NCBI GenBank assembly: GCA_963978545.1
Contig: OZ021721.1
Coordinates: 113,555,280 to 113,619,279 of the forward strand
Direction: 5' to 3'
Source: Linyphia triangularis
Taxonomy: Eukaryota; Arthropoda; Arachnida; Araneae; Linyphiidae
DNA length: 64,000 nt
A program made the position numbers and the translations under genes. Within the stretch, counting starts at the first letter, position 1. The number at the start of each line of letters is the position of its first letter. This document shows positions 32,001-42,500 of this stretch, one piece after another. The notes under the pieces were generated by a model that saw only the letters and a program-made list of their open reading frames with translations, was not told the origin of the DNA and searched no databases.

Positions 32001-33542
32001 AACATCGTTTCAGTTACTTGTGATGGTTTATCGGCAAATCTGACGATGATGACCAATCTTGGATGTTGCCTTGATCCGAACAAGCTAAACTCTACATTTA
32101 CGGATGCAGCGACAAAACAAAAAATTTCTGTCTTCCCAGACCCATGCCATATGTTGAAGCTGGTCAGGAACACACTCGGAGATAAAAAAATTATTATTGA
32201 TGACCAGAAGCAAATAGTAGAATGGAAGTACATTAGTAAGTTGCAAGAACTACAGGACCAAGAAGGGCTACACCTTGGAAACAAACTTACTTTAGCTCAC
32301 ATTATATACAAAAAAAAGGTAATGAAAGTGAAATTAGCCGCACAATTGTTTAGTAACTCAGTGGCTGATGCTATGGAATTTTGTAGGGACATCCTCAAAA
32401 TTCCATATTTCAAAGAAGCAGGTGCCACAATACGGTTTATCAGAATGTTTAATAATTTATTTGACATACTAAATTCAAGAAACATGAAAGTTCCAGGATA
32501 CAAGAAGGCATTTCATCCTTCGAATAAAGAGAACAACATAAAGTTTCTAAACGAAATGTCGACTTACATTTCAAAATTGAAAATGTCAATGAACGAATTT
32601 ATTTTGGATTCCCGTCGCAGAACAGGATTTCTGGGCTTTTTATTGTGCATTGATAGTTGCAAAGCTTTATACACCAGATTAGTAGAAGAACATGCTTCAG
32701 ATAGTGACACAGGATTGTTGAAGTACATACCACTTTATAAACTCAGCCAGGATCATGTTGAACTTTTTTTTTCTTCTATTCGATTTCATGGTGGATTTAA
32801 CAACAACCCCACTGCAAGACAGTTTAGTTCTGCTTACAAGAAACTCTTGGTGAAATCCGAATTGAAATATTGTAACACAGGAAACTGTTTACCTTTTGAA
32901 GATGTCACAATTTTGGGCATTTCCAGTTCCGATTCAGTGCACATTATAAATTCAACATGCAATAGGTTTCGTCTTCTGGAAGACGAGGATTTGATCATAC
33001 CTGAACCTGTAGTTGACCACGATTATTCTTATCAGCCACGGAAACTTTCTCAGTATTGTGATAATGCCGTGGAATATATAGCAGGCTTTGTAGCTCGCAG
33101 TTTATCGAAATCGATTGCTTGTGAAGCTTGTGTAGGAGCTTTAGTTTGCCAGAAATCAAAGTACAACAAAATGTCTCTGCTTTCCAAGAAAGACAGAGGA
33201 GGCTTGGTTTATCCTTCGCAGCAGGTAGTAACAATCTGCAAAAAAGCTGAATGCTTATTTCGTGTTGCAGAAACTGTGAGTGGTGGGAAAATAATTAGAT
33301 TTAATTTGCTCCAGTTAGTCAGTCGAGTGTTGGAGTTTTTCTTGAGACAGCCATTATTCCCAGATTTAAAAGAACATATGCATGATAATAGTGGCATGAA
33401 CAATCATATTATTCATTTAGCAAAAGCTGTCGCTACCAAATATTTAAATTTACGTTTTAATCACTTTTCTAAGAAAGTGCAGACAAATTATAATTCTGAT
33501 AGACAGGTTTTTACAAAACTTATTTTGTTTAAGGGGCAGTAA
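28987..33542 (+). CDS. P-element (THAP9-like) transposase, three exons, one frameshift
   Basis: Exons are 28987-29066, 30450-30650 and 31140-33542. An N-terminal C2CH THAP zinc finger binds DNA: MAACSAFGCTNR, PEQRAAWIKAVKRKNW, LCSEHFTED and GAIPTVF. A coiled, basic segment and the P-type RNase H-like catalytic region follow. Candidate catalytic acids are SLIMDEMS (codon at 31755), TCDGLSAN (32022) and DHVELFFSSIR with GGFNNNPTARQF (32760). Their spacing of 89 and 246 codons is close to the Drosophila enzyme. Phases fit at both introns except for a two-base AT excess at GATATATGTTTGAT near 30560, which shifts the frame between TED and FDRSS. The third exon is fully open for about 800 codons. 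Element ends were not found, so it could also be a domesticated copy. Confidence 0.9.
29067..30449. other. Intron 1 of the P-element transposase
   Basis: AT-rich, bounded by GTAAGT and CACAG. I see no other feature in it. Confidence 0.6.
30450..30650 (+). CDS. P-element transposase exon 2 (rest of THAP domain, frameshifted)
   Basis: The exon follows TTCACAG and completes an Arg codon, then reads FKKKPEQRAAWIKAV...LCSEHFTED. After the AT expansion, the THAP-typical FDRSS...LQPGAIPTVFKAFPS lies two bases out of frame. It ends CAACAG|GTACTA in phase 0, matching exon 3. Confidence 0.82.
31140..33542 (+). CDS. P-element transposase exon 3 (catalytic region)
   Basis: The exon begins after TTTATTTAG with KKSKRKPPQDRNQEL and stays open to TAA at 33540. 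Basic coiled stretches (KKIRAIQAKNRRQKKKIESM) precede the helix-turn-helix-like LPHPRTISRWYSHI and the catalytic DDE segments. AATAAA at 33996-34001 may end the transcript. Confidence 0.92.
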   Translation, partial: KKSKRKPPQDRNQELNIFPTETDAIPMDIEPQVPTNLPQVLNPSTKYKLQVKKALDANKRYRKKIRAIQAKNRRQKKKIESMKCLISSLREKKLVNEDVLDTLTKVARSNEEFLLRQMAKVKSDISCPRSYSPELRAFALTLHFYSPRAYDYVRTVFRTSLPHPRTISRWYSHIDGRPGFTSESLKCLEYRIKQSNYPVVCSLIMDEMSIRKKVDWDGQNFHGYVNIGSELNDDSFPIAKEALVFMVVSINDAWKMPVGYFLVDGLDSQQRANLLHQCLSVLKDVGINIVSVTCDGLSANLTMMTNLGCCLDPNKLNSTFTDAATKQKISVFPDPCHMLKLVRNTLGDKKIIIDDQKQIVEWKYISKLQELQDQEGLHLGNKLTLAHIIYKKKVMKVKLAAQLFSNSVADAMEFCRDILKIPYFKEAGATIRFIRMFNNLFDILNSRNMKVPGYKKAFHPSNKENNIKFLNEMSTYISKLKMSMNEFILDSRRRTGFLGFLLCIDSCKALYTRLVEEHASDSDTGLLKYIPLYKLSQDHVELFFSSIRFHGGFNNNPTARQFSSAYKKLLVKSELKYCNTGNCLPFEDVTILGISSSDSVHIINSTCNRFRLLEDEDLIIPEPVVDHDYSYQPRKLSQYCDNAVEYIAGFVARSLSKSIACEACVGALVCQKSKYNKMSLLSKKDRGGLVYPSQQVVTICKKAECLFRVAETVSGGKIIRFNLLQLVSRVLEFFLRQPLFPDLKEHMHDNSGMNNHIIHLAKAVATKYLNLRFNHFSKKVQTNYNSDRQVFTKLILFKGQ

Positions 33543-34319
33543 ATTACTTCTGTGCTTAACTTAATTGGTTTTGAAGGGTAAAATAATGCACCAAGTTATT
33601 TGGATACCCTTGAATAAAACTATATTTTGCATATTAGATCAATGTCAGTTGAATGTCACATTAATTTTAGTCGTACACCAAATAAGAGATGACATTTTTC
33701 TTTACACTTTTTCAAAGTCATGCTATTCTACTGTGTTTAAGCTTCAACACAAAAGTTTTGTGTTGGAAGGAAGATTTTTAAAAAATGTTAAATCAATATT
33801 TTAAAAATATGTTAAACCAATTATTTGAATAAGCATTATGATACTTAAATAATGAGATTTTCATTATTAAATACTTTTCCATTTTTCACTATCTAGTAAT
33901 GAATAGTTTTTTTTATTTGTAATTATTGAAAGGTGAACTTAGTAAGAATATGTTCGTCTGTAAAATAACATTTTAAAGATGTTAAAGTTCTTTTTAATAA
34001 ACAGTGTACATTCATGCTAATGGGTTATTTGTTCTTTCATAACTAAACTAAATACCTTTTAAAATATCTAAAAAACAAATAAAAATATGATACGTTTGTT
34101 TGCATCATGAAGACAGATCGAGATAATATTTTATGTGTTTTGTTGCCATTGTTGTTTTTTAAAGAATTTTAATAAAGAATATTTTGTAATGCTACCACTT
34201 TTTAAATTTCTTAAATATTATTCAAAAACATAAAATTACGATTCTTTGTTATTTTAATAAATAGTTAGAAATAAATAAACCTGTTGAGCCGAAACTTTTT
34301 CCTTTATTCAAATTTATAA

Positions 34320-34440
34320 TTTCACCGGTAATTGTATGGCGAACGATACGGCCACGATCCGTCACGGATGCGGGAAGAATGTGTTGGAAGAACCCCCACA
34401 TTTTCCCGTCGACGGCCAAATAGGTGAACTTCTTGAAGTC
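34320..34440. other. Isolated GC-rich patch
   Basis: A CpG-rich segment (GGCGAACGATACGGCCACGA and GTCGACGGCC) lies in AT-rich surroundings. It opens an ATG frame at 34336 of 61 codons with no recognisable similarity. Probably a fragment of a mobile element. Confidence 0.3.
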
Positions 34441-35099
34441 AAATTTAATAAAATTATCCGAAACTTTCTTCTTTTCTTCTTAATGCAGCATAATGTATAC
34501 ATTCTAAGGAAAACATGTTAATTTTTTCATAAGATTTATTCATATATTAGTGGATAAAACGCTATTTTAAAAATGCGAAATTTTACACAGTACGCAAGGC
34601 GTTTGCTGTTTCTTTTGGAATTATGTTACCCATGATGCCTCAAAACATGTAATGTTTTTCTCCAATGAAGGTCAATGGGAAACGCCGCCTCTGCTCCTAT
34701 TCTTTGCTCTATGCTTGCAGCAATCAAACGGGAATTTCCCTTTTTCACTTTGGAGTTCTTCTTTTAGTACTTGTGTTTTCCTTTCCTCGGAATACAATGA
34801 ATAAATTTTCAAAAAAACACGGTAAGTGATTGAAAATGGATTTATTCTGAAATGGATTTTTTTTTATGGAGTCTAGTAATGATTTGCCCATTTTATTTTG
34901 CGGGTAAAAATGCATTAGATGAATGCGACACACTTGATGTGTTTTCCAATTGCTTCATCAGGTAAAATTTTAAGCAAGCAGTGGCACCTGTAGAAGGGGG
35001 TTTGGGCCCCCTCACTTTTTTAGACCCTTGTTCCACTGATATATGCTTGATATAACATTGTTATATTGCGGAATTTCAGTAAAATAATATTTAAAATAA

Positions 35100-35730
35100 T
35101 AATAATAAGACAATTTTAGCAACTGCCCAACTGATGGAGTTGCCAGTAAAAATATCACCAATAAAATAGTTTGTGATAAATTCAATACTATAAAAGCCGA
35201 TTAACCTAAATAAACACTTAAAAGAAACTATTGATAATACACATAAAAAAAATTAGACCATTATTTCTTTATATATTTGGTTTTGGAGTAGTGCACACGT
35301 CGACATGACAGACGATTTTGACAGAAAATAATAAAAGACCCCTCCCTCTCTAATAAATTTTTGGTGCTGCCATCCAGAATTTTTTTTTAATATAACACAT
35401 TTTAAATATAACAGTCATTCTTCTTACAAAATACGATATAATAGATGGTGCACAATTAACAGTTGACTTGCGAATTGCTTAGAAATATATCGCCAAAACA
35501 GGCAAAAATAGGAACAAGTCAGAAAAGCAAGCAAAAAATAAGAATATCGGTGAACTTAAGAAAGCTCTCCCGATAAGGCAATCGTAACTATCAACTGGTG
35601 TTATCATATATATTGAATTCCATCTCCGATAAAATTCTGTAGTTTGAGTGATGTAGCAACTGTCCAACAGATGGCGTTACGAACGGTCTACAAGTTATTG
35701 GCTTCACAATATCAACTATTGCAGGTAGAT
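35100..35730. repeat. Diverged direct-repeat pair
   Basis: The motif GCAACTG(C/T)CCAAC(T/A)GATGG followed by GTT(G/A)C occurs near 35119 and 35656. Intervening sequence is AT-rich. No gene is seen in 33543-36500. Confidence 0.35.
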
Positions 35731-36514
35731 CAACATTTATCTTGCCACAAACTCGTTAAGATGTCAATCAATCGCAACCATTTCAACAAAAACACAGCCT
35801 TTTCCAAGAAATTAAAACAAGCCCCTGCAATTTCACGGGATATGTTTGAAGGGGGGGAAGTGTGCACATAGAGGCTGTTATAAGGGGTGTGCGTTCGCAT
35901 CTAACTAAAATTCTAACGAAGTGCGTAAAAATCTAACGTCCCAAATTGAGAGTCGGGAGCGAATGGTTTAAAAAATACGATTACACACTAATTTTTCAAT
36001 GAAGAATTTTGGTAAAAACATTTAATGTTACCTTTTATTTATCAAATATGCACACGAGTTTTCCTTGATCGGATTTATCCCAGTCCCCTTCTTATGGTCG
36101 AGCTCAATTTTTGTTATGTATTTTTTATCTTAATTATTATAAATATGTATCGTAAAAGTATAATTTTTCTTCATAATTGATTTGATTTTAGAGGTGGATT
36201 TGTTATATGAATTATGTGGTAAACAAAATTAGGCTGTTGTAAAAATTAAGATTTTCAGGAGTAAAAATTTTCTGACTGAACATATTTATATGCTGAGTAA
36301 TGAAACTCTTTCGTACTGAAATATTAATAAATCGATACGCATTAGTTTTACGTTCAAATGAATAATTTAAAACACATACTATACTTTTTCTAAAAATTTC
36401 ACCACTTTTCTCCACTTCATTTTTAATTTTCAAAAACCATGATCCATGAGATTAAAAAGCCATGTGGATAAGTTTAAAAACCATAGAGCATGAGTCCATG
36501 CTCAAAAAAGCAAT

Positions 36515-36944
36515 CGAGGCGTAAGGGAATTCGCATATGACAGAGGCCAAAATTCACATAGAAAACCGATAAAATTGCCGGTGATGGCATCTATGTGCAA
36601 ATTTCCTCTATGTGCCTCGATCGCGTTTCTGTTGGCCGTTCGCAGAACTGTTTTTTGTGCCTGCATAACGCGTCCGTTTTTTATGATGCACATACCGTTC
36701 CAACGCTCTTTTTGTTTCAACGAGTTTTTGCATTCGCTGAGAATATTGTGACAGGAAAAAGTAGTGTTGCCATTCGAAAATTTCGAGTTTCTGTAACTGT
36801 AACCGTGAGCGACATTTTGTTGCCATTCACAGAATCTCGAGCTCATACCTCTGAATAACTATACCTCAAATTTCATCTCGATCTGTTGGACGGGATGGAC
36901 GCTAGAGATCCATACATTGGCAAAGTTATTTTATGACCAATCTG
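36515..36944. mobile_element. Truncated copy of the long-TIR element at 21376
   Basis: It shares the GCATATRACARAGGCCAAA, TTTCTGTTGGCCGTTC and CTCATACCTCTGAATAACTA blocks, and ends GGCAAAGTTATTTTATGACC like the other copy. The left arm is missing. Confidence 0.75.
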
Positions 36945-37924
36945 TAAATCGCGCTTGTCGGAAGACAAGCAAAATAATCCAAGTGTGCGATATATCGAAC
37001 GATGTGATAAAACGTTTAAAAAAAAATTATGAACATATGCACTTTATTAAGTAACTTAAGAGCAAAAGTACGTACAAAAATAGAAATTAATAATTTAAAT
37101 AATAAAGACAGGAAGTTCCATTTGATTTTATATCGAAAGCACATGCACGTTAATTTATAGTAAACACTTCCTTTTCTCTTGAAGAATGTGTCTAACGTCA
37201 GCTGTTTCGATTTTTCTTTCACAACTTGCTTTCCAGAAAATACCATTGAGCTGAACGAAAATTAATCAACTGCATCTAAAATCTTGGTTAGTAATCTGAC
37301 GCTTTCCAAGTGTTATTTCCAGGATAAACTGCCCCGTACTATATATTTTCTCATCGAATGGGAGAAAACCCAGATTTATAGCATTGATCAAGATATAATT
37401 ACTTTTCGAATAAAATAACATCTTTTTACATATATGTGCTGGTTCTTAGTGCTTATACTTGGGGAAATATTTATAAATTAACGGCAATATATGCACCATG
37501 AAGCACTGACTTTTTACTTCTGCATAGTAAACGCTCATCCTCTTGGACAAAATTATTAATTAATCCCAATTTTGTAAAAAAAAAGCCTCTGGAATTAAAA
37601 GCAAAACATTCTTCTGTGTAACCATCAAGCCCCAGAAAAAACTCTTGCGGGGTACATATGGCACGCTTAATTATTTTTAGGCGTAGGTTGATTGAAAAGA
37701 AATGTCAATTTATGACATTTATTTTTGAAGCATAAAATGTATTATGTATCTTATACTACGTAATCATACTCTGCCTAAATAAATAATAAAAAAAAAAAAC
37801 ATCATACATTGTTGTTATAGTCACCCTCATCTATGGCCCACTTAACACATCAGGAAAGAAATAAGAGGAAATTGGGAAATCAGAAAAAAATGGGAGACAT
37901 AGCAAAAGCATTATATAACGATGG

Positions 37925-38213
37925 GTTACTGTTAGGGGTGTAGTGGGACCGGTACTTTCTTTGAGATCCGCCACTTTTTTTTAACTAATTCATAATAACT
38001 CATAAATCTTTATGTATGTATTGGGATACAAGTTTGTGAAATTATAAAAATCTTAAATTAAGAGTAACTAGTTTCTTTTTGTATGGTAAATTATGTAAAA
38101 TATAGTGAATTTGCATTTTATAATTGGAAAAATACCAGCTACAGTTGGATTTAACGATCAGGAAACTTGCATACCAGTAAAACTTTTTTTAGCGCTACAA
38201 CCCTGGTTACTGT
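37925..38213. mobile_element. hAT-type MITE with 8-bp target duplication GTTACTGT
   Basis: Body 37933-38205 (273 bp). Ends are TAGGGGTGTAG and CTACAACCCTG. Perfect GTTACTGT direct repeats flank it (37925-37932 and 38206-38213). No coding capacity. Confidence 0.82.
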
Positions 38214-38463
38214 ACTCGAAAACTAGACAAATACCATTATAATATTTTGTCATCTGTAAGTGAAAGATTAAGAAACTGCAAAAATACTAATAATATATGG
38301 CAAATATGGGATGAGAATGCTCTGCATGGATGTTGTTTTCTGTACGAATACAGGAACAAACTTAGACCTTGATTGAAAACCCCTCCCACCGACATTTTCT
38401 TGTTGCGCCCCTGTTTAGGAGTCTCGTATAACATTGGAAATAAAAGTGTAATTAGTGAAAGTA

Positions 38464-38764
38464 TTTACACTTAATTATACAGTCAACTGATTCATAAGGA
38501 GGAAAATTGCAGCTTCTGTTGATCCAAAGGACCTGAGCACCTAAAGGTAGAAGTCTGTCTTGGCTCGTTTGCCTACTGATTTTAGCTGGACATAATGGAA
38601 TGGCCTTCACGCCTTGGGTGATCCTACCAGGAGTAAACTCCCTACGTACTTCGCCCATTCCGCCCAGTGACACCCTCCTGCCACGATGAGGCAATCAGTA
38701 GGACTCAGGAGGGGTTCGTCAGACCAGGCGTGAGATAAGCAACAACAACAACATTTACACTTAA
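38464..38764 (+). mobile_element. 5'-truncated LINE tail with (AAC)n end
   Basis: The insert 38475-38753 ends CCAGGCGTGAGATAAGCAAC plus an AAC run and is flanked by 11-bp TTTACACTTAA repeats (38464-38474 and 38754-38764). The same 3' end is seen inverted at 45379, where it follows a LINE-like ORF end. Confidence 0.75.
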
Positions 38765-39435
38765 GGTACTTGACCACCTTGGAAAGCTAAAAATACAAAA
38801 TTTTCAATAATTAATTTTTTTTCAGGTCCTGTATAAAATATTATAATGATTTATTTTTTTTAACTTTTATTTGAAGCTTATAGAATACAAAAATACTTGA
38901 TTTTTTTTCAAATTTCATTTTTTAACAACTATCCAGGAGGCGCCAAAGTCGAGGCCTCAAAAAAAAAAAAAAAAATTGTCCCACGATATACAGTTAATCT
39001 CAGGATTGGTGAATCTGGAAAAAAAAACGGAATCTTCAAAAGAAAGGTTTCTTACGTGACAATTCACCACAAATTGCCAAAAATTAAAATAAATAAAAAA
39101 TGGCGAATGTTTGAAAAAGAGGTTGAAAAAACACCCCTGTTTTTCACTATTCTTTGCTAAAAAACATTATAATTAATTTTTTTGGCAAAGTGTGGTAAAT
39201 TGGTATACAAAATATCTCAACGATCAAAACAAGACCAAAATCATTGAAATCGGCCGAGTAGTTTCGGAGATTAAGTGTCCCACATTTGGAAAAAAGTAGT
39301 TTCGAGAAAAACGAGTTTAAAGTTTTTACTCGCTATTTTTTTCAAATAGTTTTTAAAAAATCAAGTTTTTTCATTTACAATTTGTTAATCTGCTATCCCT
39401 GGACCATAAAACCCTGGAAAGGATTGAGAAAATGC

Positions 39436-39470
<35 letters not shown>

Positions 39471-39488
39471 GGTGGTCAAGTACCTTAA
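38761..39488. mobile_element. TTAA-flanked MITE with perfect 17-bp TIRs
   Basis: TTAA|GGTACTTGACCACCTTG at 38761-38781 is mirrored exactly at 39468-39488. Body 38765-39484. A 30-base T run lies next to the right end. No transposase. It abuts the LINE tail on its left and lies just upstream of AKAP7 copy 2 exon A. Confidence 0.85.
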
Positions 39489-39524
39489 AATGCATTCTCA
39501 TGTTTCCCTCTTATATTTTTTTAG

Positions 39525-39595
39525 AGTTTCAACCTGGTAGGAGTAGAAGAGTTAAACCGAACTATTTTGTTGCTGTGCAAGTTTCTAATCCTCAG
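39525..39595 (+). CDS. AKAP7-like copy 2, exon A
   Basis: After TTTTTTAG in phase 1: [20 protein letters not shown] then SNPQ, before GTAAGT. It is two codons shorter than copy 1 exon 2. Confidence 0.82.
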
Positions 39596-42500
39596 GTAAG
39601 TTTATCATGACATTATTACTGATGGCAGTATCAATTATTCATAGCTTATAGTTTGAAGCATTTATTCTAATTGTACTTCATACCATTTAATTTCTAAAAA
39701 AAAATTCATTTTTATATTTATAAGCATGGGGAACAATGTTTTTCCTATTAATAGTTAAGCAAATCAGAACAAAAACTTTTAGACGACAAGTTCAACAAAA
39801 CTTATTGAGATAACTAGACATGTGGATCTGTAAGAAACTGTCTCGTTTCTTTTCTGTAATATTACTAAAGAATGAAAATTAAATTTAAAAAAAATTGACT
39901 TGTTCAAAATCGGCTTGTTTTGAAAATAGGGACCGTAGGCCCTGATTATCGCCTAGGCCCACAAAGCCAGGGCCTTGAGCCCATGGTTTTAACGAAAATT
40001 GAATGTAATTTAACAAAAAATGAATGCCCCCGAAATTGGCTGTAAACCTATAAAACTTTTGTTTCACAAAAGCTATGTGAATGTACTTTATAATCTGTAT
40101 AAAAGAATTTCACATAAAACTCATTTTGTATTGTTCCTGAACCGTCTTTAGTATCCCAGACTATATATATTCATATAAACCAAACCATCATTTAAAAGCG
40201 TACAAAACAAGCTTCCTTGAAAGAAAGAGAGAAAAAAAAATTAAAGGAAGTCTCGACAAATTTATTGAGATCAGTAAATATCGCCTCTGAAGTTGTGAAT
40301 AATGCTTCAGATATATTGTTGTCACAAATATTACCACACATTGTGATAGTGAAATGCAATGCTATACATAGCAAAGTGTTTCCTCTTTTTATTTATAAAT
40401 TTAATTGTATGAAATTTGTACTTATTTGTGATAAAAAAACTTTTAGATAACAATAATTATATTAATTTATCAACTTTTTCAATATTTAATGTTTCTTAAT
40501 TTGACTTTGTGTCAAGACCATTTTCAATAAATCTCGCGTTCGAATCCAGGGTTCCCACGGTCATTGAAAGTCATTAAAAGTGCTTAGTAATTTTAACTTG
40601 TTTTCAAGGCCTTGAAAGTGCTTGAAAATGCTTAGAGGTGCTTAAAAGTCCTTGAAAATGTTTAGAAGTCTTTTAAAAGTCCTTAATTTTTACAGATGTT
40701 GTCCAACTACAAAATTTATAATTAACTCGGACTTGCTATCTCCGCGTGACCGCCCCTTATCTGCACCGTATCAGAATTTTCCGACACATTTGTATTACGC
40801 ATCCACCAACTTGTAACTTTTTTGGTAGAATATACTTCATTAAAAATTTAAATATAGACATGATGCCTGAAAACGAATTTTCGTAGGTCCTTAAAAACAT
40901 TAATTAGGTCCTTAAAAGTCATTGATTTTCATTCTGTGATTTGAGTGGGAACCCTGGAATCATCGATGGTTTGAATAAGGTGCCCCCGAAAGTATCTGGG
41001 CCTTGGTCCCATATAGCAGAAGGGTGAACTCGCACCATGGCTTTTGAAATATTGAAAAAAGGTGCAAGTCACAGTAAAAAAAAGCACATATGCCGTTTTA
41101 AAACTATTTTTCATGCTATAATGTGCTTATTTTTTGTAGTCTCTTGTGTATTTCCTTTTTATTTTTAAAGCTGATTTTTGCGCCTGCGTGGCTTCTTCAA
41201 CTATTGGGGGAGGAATGGATAAGAGAAATATTTATTTCTTTTATTGGGCATCATTTCCTGTGTTGTTCTCTCAAATTCTGGAAATACTGATACTTTGAAA
41301 CCTATTTTTAGAATTCAATTGAGCGTTTCCTATTCTGCTTTTTTGTTTCAATTTCTTTTTAATTCTTATTTCTGGAACTTGGAAGAAATAAAACGTCACT
41401 CTTTTATTTTGTGCCTTCTGGTTCCTCTGTTTGAAATATTATCTCTGAAATACCGCGAGAAATAGTTGAATGATAAAAAAAACATAGAAAAATAAGAAAA
41501 TCGTTAAAAATATATTTTTGCATTGTTACAATTTTTTTTTTTTCCCTTTTTTTTTTCTTGTTTCTTTTTCTTTAACATGTTTGCATTTGGCACCAAATAA
41601 CAGCTTTACAGGACAAGATTTCAAAAATATATTCTGTGATTTTTTTAATTATTTCCATAGAGAAAATTAATGCATAATTATTAATTAACATTTCATTAGG
41701 AAGTACAATCAACATTTCTGAAAAATTAACGATTTGAACAAAAATCCAAAAGTCTTGCGCCTCTCCCTTGCATTTAATACTTCCACCGCCCATGGTATAA
41801 AAACAATGGGTGTCGGCCGTGTCCAATATTTTCACATATTGGTTACATTTGCCATTGCAATGGAATTTAGTTATAAATTGGTGTATTTGTTTTGTTAGTG
41901 CAAAGTGTACTGTTACGAATTTTTGGATATTTGTAAATATTTCGTAGTATTAATTTTGTAAATAGTAAAATTTATGTACATTTCGCATAAGGCAGTGCAA
42001 TAGTTCGTCGTTAGTTTGCTTCACCGCAAAGTGTTTCTCAATGCTTGATAACGAGTTTTACAGAGGCAACGCTGGGAAGCGAGTTTTACAAGGAGCAGGG
42101 CATTTAACATTATGATAATGGAAATCTCGCCAAATTGACGAGATAGAACCAAGATGGCGATGGTTTTGGCGACTAATTTTTGTCGTCAAATTTGGCGAGA
42201 AATTGTCAAATGTCTCCAAACTTGGCGACCATTTGGTGACATTTTCAGTCCCCATGTACATGTATAGGACTTTTCGACTACGATCTGGAAAGTTCTCCAA
42301 ATATCTGCCTCTAGAAGATTCACGTATGTTCGCCTCCCCTATAAAAGCTCAATAGAGCGGGTGATGGAGTTAGTTGTTAACTGAGTCCGTTAGTTGACTA
42401 AAGTTAGTCAGTGAGTTGACTGGAATTACTGAGTCTCAGTGAACATTCCGAGTAGTTCTAAAGCGAACTGTATTGCATTGTCTTTTGCAGCGATTTGAGC

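Noticed and set aside
31163..33403. Minus-strand ORFs opposite the P-element transposase
   Set aside because: Antisense shadows of the long open transposase exon.
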